Source: an uncultured Collinsella sp.
GTDB taxonomy: Bacteria; Actinomycetota; Coriobacteriia; Coriobacteriales; Coriobacteriaceae
DNA length: 23,391 nucleotides
Reading direction: 5' to 3'
Assembly (NCBI GenBank): GCA_900752475.1
Contig: CAADVJ010000163.1
Span: 1 to 23,391, forward strand
The notes beneath the pieces were generated by a model. It was not told the origin of the DNA. It made no database searches and saw only the letters and a list, made by a program, of their open reading frames with translations. Shown in pieces: positions 21,186-23,391 of this stretch. How positions within the stretch are numbered: the first letter of the stretch is position 1; each line of letters starts with the position of its first letter. A program made the translations under genes and the position numbers.

Positions 21186-21225
21186 CGAATAGTTTTATCT
21201 GTTCGCCAGAACCAAAAACTATTCG
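21186..21225. repeat. 11-bp inverted repeat
   Basis: CGAATAGTTTT (21186-21196) and AAAACTATTCG (21215-21225) flank an 18-base loop. It lies between tRNA-Thr and the NYN nuclease gene and could end transcripts from the right, but lacks a clear T-run. Confidence 0.5.
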
Positions 21226-21239
21226 TTTTGGCGAGGCCG

Positions 21240-21269
21240 ACCTGCAACCCACTGATTACAAACCAGTTG
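21240..21269 (-). pseudogene. tRNA-Thr remnant
   Basis: This segment matches 21032-21061 of tRNA-Thr(TGT) at 29 of 30 bases, covering part of the T arm, the variable loop and the anticodon arm. The acceptor, D arm and rest of the T arm are missing, and the mismatch breaks an anticodon-stem pair, so it is not a working tRNA. Confidence 0.8.
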
Positions 21270-21308
21270 GTTGGTCAATCGAGAAAGTAGCCCCCATTGA
21301 AGGTCTAC

Positions 21309-21986
21309 CTACCTTCCGCGCAGGGCCTTGAGCTTGGCCAGGGCATCGGGGCTCAGGCGGCTGCCCAGAGTCATCTTGATCTGCGGAGCTTCCTCTGCCT
21401 CGTGAACGTCGTTATCGATCTGTTTGATCTCGTCCACCAGCATACGACTCGAGATGCGCGTGACGCCCTTGCCCATGACGACGGCCTGGATCGTGCCGTC
21501 GCTCGATACCACGGAGCACGCGCGACCTTCCTCACGTGCCTCGATGCAGAGCTTCTGCACCACGGTATCGGCCGAAACACCCGTCGGCGAAAACTCAATG
21601 CGCACGCGGCGGGCCGGTAGGTTGGGGCGCTCGCTGGAGATATTGCCCGCACCGTCAAACACGATTACGGCCTCGTAACGGCCCTGGGCAAAGGCGGCGA
21701 CGTCGTTGATGAGGGCGGTGCGCGCCATATCGTGAACGTCGCTGGAATACGGATCGTCGGAATGGTCGTACACGAGCTTTTCGTAGCGCGGCGTGCAGTG
21801 GATCACGTTGTAGCCGTCGACCACCAGCAGCTCGGGCTTGTTGGAGTGCACCGTCGAGACCGGGTCGGCGATGGCCTGCGCAAACGCATTGCCGCCCACG
21901 CCATAGGTCGCGGCCGAAACAATCGGCTTGGCCGAGCCCTCGCCAAAGCGCTTGGCCTTGGACTTGGCACGATTCTTTTTGGACAT
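21309..21986 (-). CDS. NYN-domain ribonuclease (YacP/Rae1-like)
   Basis: This 225-residue cytoplasmic protein has a PIN-like NYN domain (PF05991 type). The acidic metal-binding residues are seen in VVDGYN (Asp57), VFDGAG (Asp111), GVSAD (Asp140) and SSDGT (Asp163). The first 20 residues are basic. The Bacillus relative Rae1/YacP is a ribosome-associated endoribonuclease encoded beside rlmB, and the same pairing is seen here: the start is three bases after the rlmB stop, with GGGAGGAG inside the end of rlmB. A role in mRNA cleavage on the ribosome is therefore likely but not proven. Confidence 0.9.
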   Translation of the reverse strand: MSKKNRAKSKAKRFGEGSAKPIVSAATYGVGGNAFAQAIADPVSTVHSNKPELLVVDGYNVIHCTPRYEKLVYDHSDDPYSSDVHDMARTALINDVAAFAQGRYEAVIVFDGAGNISSERPNLPARRVRIEFSPTGVSADTVVQKLCIEAREEGRACSVVSSDGTIQAVVMGKGVTRISSRMLVDEIKQIDNDVHEAEEAPQIKMTLGSRLSPDALAKLKALRGR

Positions 21987-21989
21987 GCG

Positions 21990-22904
21990 CTACTCCTCCC
22001 CCATGAGCTCGCCAGCGTTGCGGCGCAGCCACTCAAAGCACAGCGCCGTGGTCGCCTGGGCAACATTGAGGCTCTCGGTCATGCCGCGCTGGGGAAGCTT
22101 GGTCAAAAAGTCGCATTTCTCGAGCACCAGGCGCGAGATGCCGTCGCCCTCGGAGCCCATGACGAGCGCCACGCGGCCCTCGAAGGGAGCATCCCAGCAA
22201 CTGCCTTCGGCGTGCTCGGAGGCACCGCCCACCCAAAAGCCAGCGGCCTTAAGATCGTCGAGCGCACGGGCGATGTTGGGCACCTGCGCGATAGGCAGAT
22301 GCATGACGGCGCCGGCAGAAGTCTTATAGCTGCCGACGGTCACACCGGCGGCGCGCTTGTTGGCAATGATGGCGCCGGCCGCGCCCACGACCTCGGCGGA
22401 GCGCACAATGGCGCCAAAGTTGCCGTCGTCGGTCACATGGTCGAGCACGACGACAAGCGCCGGACCGTCGCCTGCGCGGTCGAGAATATCGGCGACATCA
22501 GCATAGGGGAAGTTGCCAACCTCGAGTGCGATGCCCTGATGAGCGCCATGGCTCGACAGTGCGTCGAGCTGCGCACGCGGCACATACTTAATGCGGACGC
22601 CCGCGGCGTTGAGGTCGTCGACCAGGCGCGACAAGGCGGCATCGCGCTCTCCACCCTCGACAATGAGCGCGCACTTGATGGGAAAACCAGTGCGTAGCGC
22701 CTCGGCGGCAGCACGACGACCTTCGATAAACTCGCCCTTGGGAGCCTGGACAGCGTCGCGGTTGCGATCGCGCTGCGGACGTGCGGCCTGGGCGCGATCG
22801 CGCTGGCCCTTGGGAGCGGCAGCGCGGTCATTGCGGCGAATCGAACGCGAGCCAGAAGCAGCCTGCTTGCCGCCACGAGGCGCACGCTTGCGATTGTCGG
22901 CCAT
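21990..22904 (-). CDS. rlmB: 23S rRNA 2'-O-methyltransferase, SpoU/TrmH family (RlmB-like)
   Basis: This 304-residue methyltransferase probably modifies a guanosine ribose in 23S rRNA. Residues 1-57 are a basic, Arg/Lys/Ala-rich tail. A small substrate-binding domain starts at FIEGRRAAAEALR (59-71). The knotted SPOUT domain has VTDDGNFGAIVRSA (147-160), LVMGSEGDGISR (237-248) and PQRGMTESLNVAQA (261-274), the three SpoU motifs. I chose ATG 22904 because AGGAGG lies seven bases upstream; the frame extends to 22925 without support. Neighbours are cysS upstream and the NYN nuclease downstream, as in Firmicutes. Whether the target is G2251 as in E. coli cannot be told. Confidence 0.93.
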   Translation of the reverse strand: MADNRKRAPRGGKQAASGSRSIRRNDRAAAPKGQRDRAQAARPQRDRNRDAVQAPKGEFIEGRRAAAEALRTGFPIKCALIVEGGERDAALSRLVDDLNAAGVRIKYVPRAQLDALSSHGAHQGIALEVGNFPYADVADILDRAGDGPALVVVLDHVTDDGNFGAIVRSAEVVGAAGAIIANKRAAGVTVGSYKTSAGAVMHLPIAQVPNIARALDDLKAAGFWVGGASEHAEGSCWDAPFEGRVALVMGSEGDGISRLVLEKCDFLTKLPQRGMTESLNVAQATTALCFEWLRRNAGELMGEE

Positions 22905-22940
22905 AAAGCGACCTCCTAAATACAACTATCAAACGAAACA

Positions 22941-22979
22941 AAATAAACGACCGCCCATGAATATTAATTCGGGCGGTCG
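22941..22979 (-). terminator. Terminator upstream of rlmB, for cysS
   Basis: CGACCGCCC (22948-22956) and GGGCGGTCG (22971-22979) form a perfect 9-bp stem; on the minus strand TTTATTTTG follows. It ends the cysS transcript, so rlmB probably has its own promoter in the A/T-rich 22905-22947. Confidence 0.85.
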
Positions 22980-22982
22980 GTA

Positions 22983-23084
22983 CGGGTTTTCCAAGTGCCC
23001 GAGATTGCCGTGAAAGAGGAGCGACGCGTACTTGAGGACGCGAGCGACGGCTTGAACGGCAAGGTCGGGCACTTGGAAAACCCG
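22983..23084. repeat. 102-nt hairpin element between cysS and rlmB
   Basis: Arms CGGGTTTTCCAAGTGCCCGA (22983-23002) and TCGGGCACTTGGAAAACCCG (23065-23084) are perfect complements over 20 bp. After a 4-by-4 internal loop, GCCGT (23006-23010) and ACGGC (23056-23060) pair, and CGCGT with ACGCG can form a tip stem. It starts seven bases after the cysS stop codon. Confidence 0.88.
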
Positions 23085-23090
23085 CAGGGA

Positions 23091-23391
23091 TTAGAGAGAT
23101 TTGATACGGGTGCCGGCGGCCGTATCCTCAATGGTGAGGCCCAGGTCCTTGAGCTGATCGCGGATGGCATCTGCCAGATCCCAGTTCTTGGCGGCACGGG
23201 GCTCGGCGCGAGCCTCGAGAATCTTGGCAGCGGCCTCGTCCACGTCGTCACCCGTGTAGGCGACCAGGCCGGCGGCGACGCCTAGCAGCCCCAGCGGCAG
23301 CTCGACCTTGGGCTCGGGAAGCTCAACGCCAAACGTATCGAGCAGCTCGGCCAGCGTATCGGCGGCAGCCAGTGCTGCGGCCTTGTCGGCA
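23091..23391 (-). CDS. cysS: Cysteinyl-tRNA synthetase, C-terminal end (partial)
   Basis: Only the last 99 residues are in the window; the gene continues beyond base 23391. The sequence ends ARAEPRAAKNWDLADAIRDQL, then KDLGLTIEDTAAGTRIKSL, which is the conserved helical C-terminal tail of class I CysRS (AR..K.W..AD.IRD.L...G...EDT..GT). The stop is TAA at 23091-23093. The order cysS-rlmB-NYN nuclease supports the call. The gene for Mini-RNase III, which lies between cysS and rlmB in Bacillus, is absent here. Confidence 0.9.
   Translation of the reverse strand, partial: ADKAAALAAADTLAELLDTFGVELPEPKVELPLGLLGVAAGLVAYTGDDVDEAAAKILEARAEPRAAKNWDLADAIRDQLKDLGLTIEDTAAGTRIKSL

Noticed and set aside
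22995..23285. 96-codon plus-strand open frame over the 102-nt hairpin and cysS end
   Set aside because: It is explained by the palindrome plus the antisense of cysS, with no start signal.

Overview
The window looks like chromosomal DNA from a high-GC actinobacterium of the class Coriobacteriia, most likely Collinsella or a close relative. This rests on GC-rich codon use, strong AGGAGG ribosome-binding sites, the order tuf / rpmG / tRNA-Trp / secE / nusG / rplK / rplA with tRNAs upstream of tuf, and a cysS / rlmB / NYN-nuclease cluster. No prophage, insertion sequence, rRNA or CRISPR array is visible. The genus is inferred from gene style and memory of such genomes, not from a search.

Left part (1-6000): a FeoA-FeoB ferrous iron transporter fusion (minus) lies behind two tandem 17-bp palindromic operator-like repeats. 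Next come an alpha/beta-hydrolase esterase (minus) and, divergent from it, a stand-alone glucose-type PTS EIIA protein with a LacI-type palindrome in its leader. asnS follows and ends in a strong terminator.

Middle (6000-15860, all plus strand): a WYL-type regulator; a three-gene ABC importer (lipoprotein, permease, ATPase) of the TrpX/DUF534 class; a cell-wall-type 5'-nucleotidase split by one in-frame TAA; an MscS channel; and a two-gene operon with a 4-base overlap. That operon encodes a cytoplasmic ParB/sulfiredoxin-like plus BMP-type binding-domain fusion, followed by a calcineurin-like phosphoesterase. Four hairpin terminators or terminator-like elements in this part share an AAAGGGGACAG-like left arm and form a dispersed repeat family.

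Right part (15860-23391, all minus strand): two translation and transcription clusters are transcribed leftward. One strong promoter near 20400 reads tRNA-Tyr, tRNA-Thr(GGT), tRNA-Met and tuf. A second promoter near 18570, with an almost identical core, reads rpmG and tRNA-Trp. A hairpin and a candidate promoter then precede secE, nusG, rplK and rplA. Farther right are tRNA-Thr(TGT), a remnant copy of its core, an NYN-domain ribonuclease, rlmB and the 3' end of cysS.

The gene-free stretch 20430-20960 is packed with palindromes: a 14-bp perfect palindrome, a 64-nt hairpin with a third arm copy, and two 57-nt hairpins spaced exactly 80 bp apart. A further 102-nt hairpin element lies between cysS and rlmB. 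The best candidates for undescribed biology are the ParB-BMP/phosphoesterase operon and these palindrome families.
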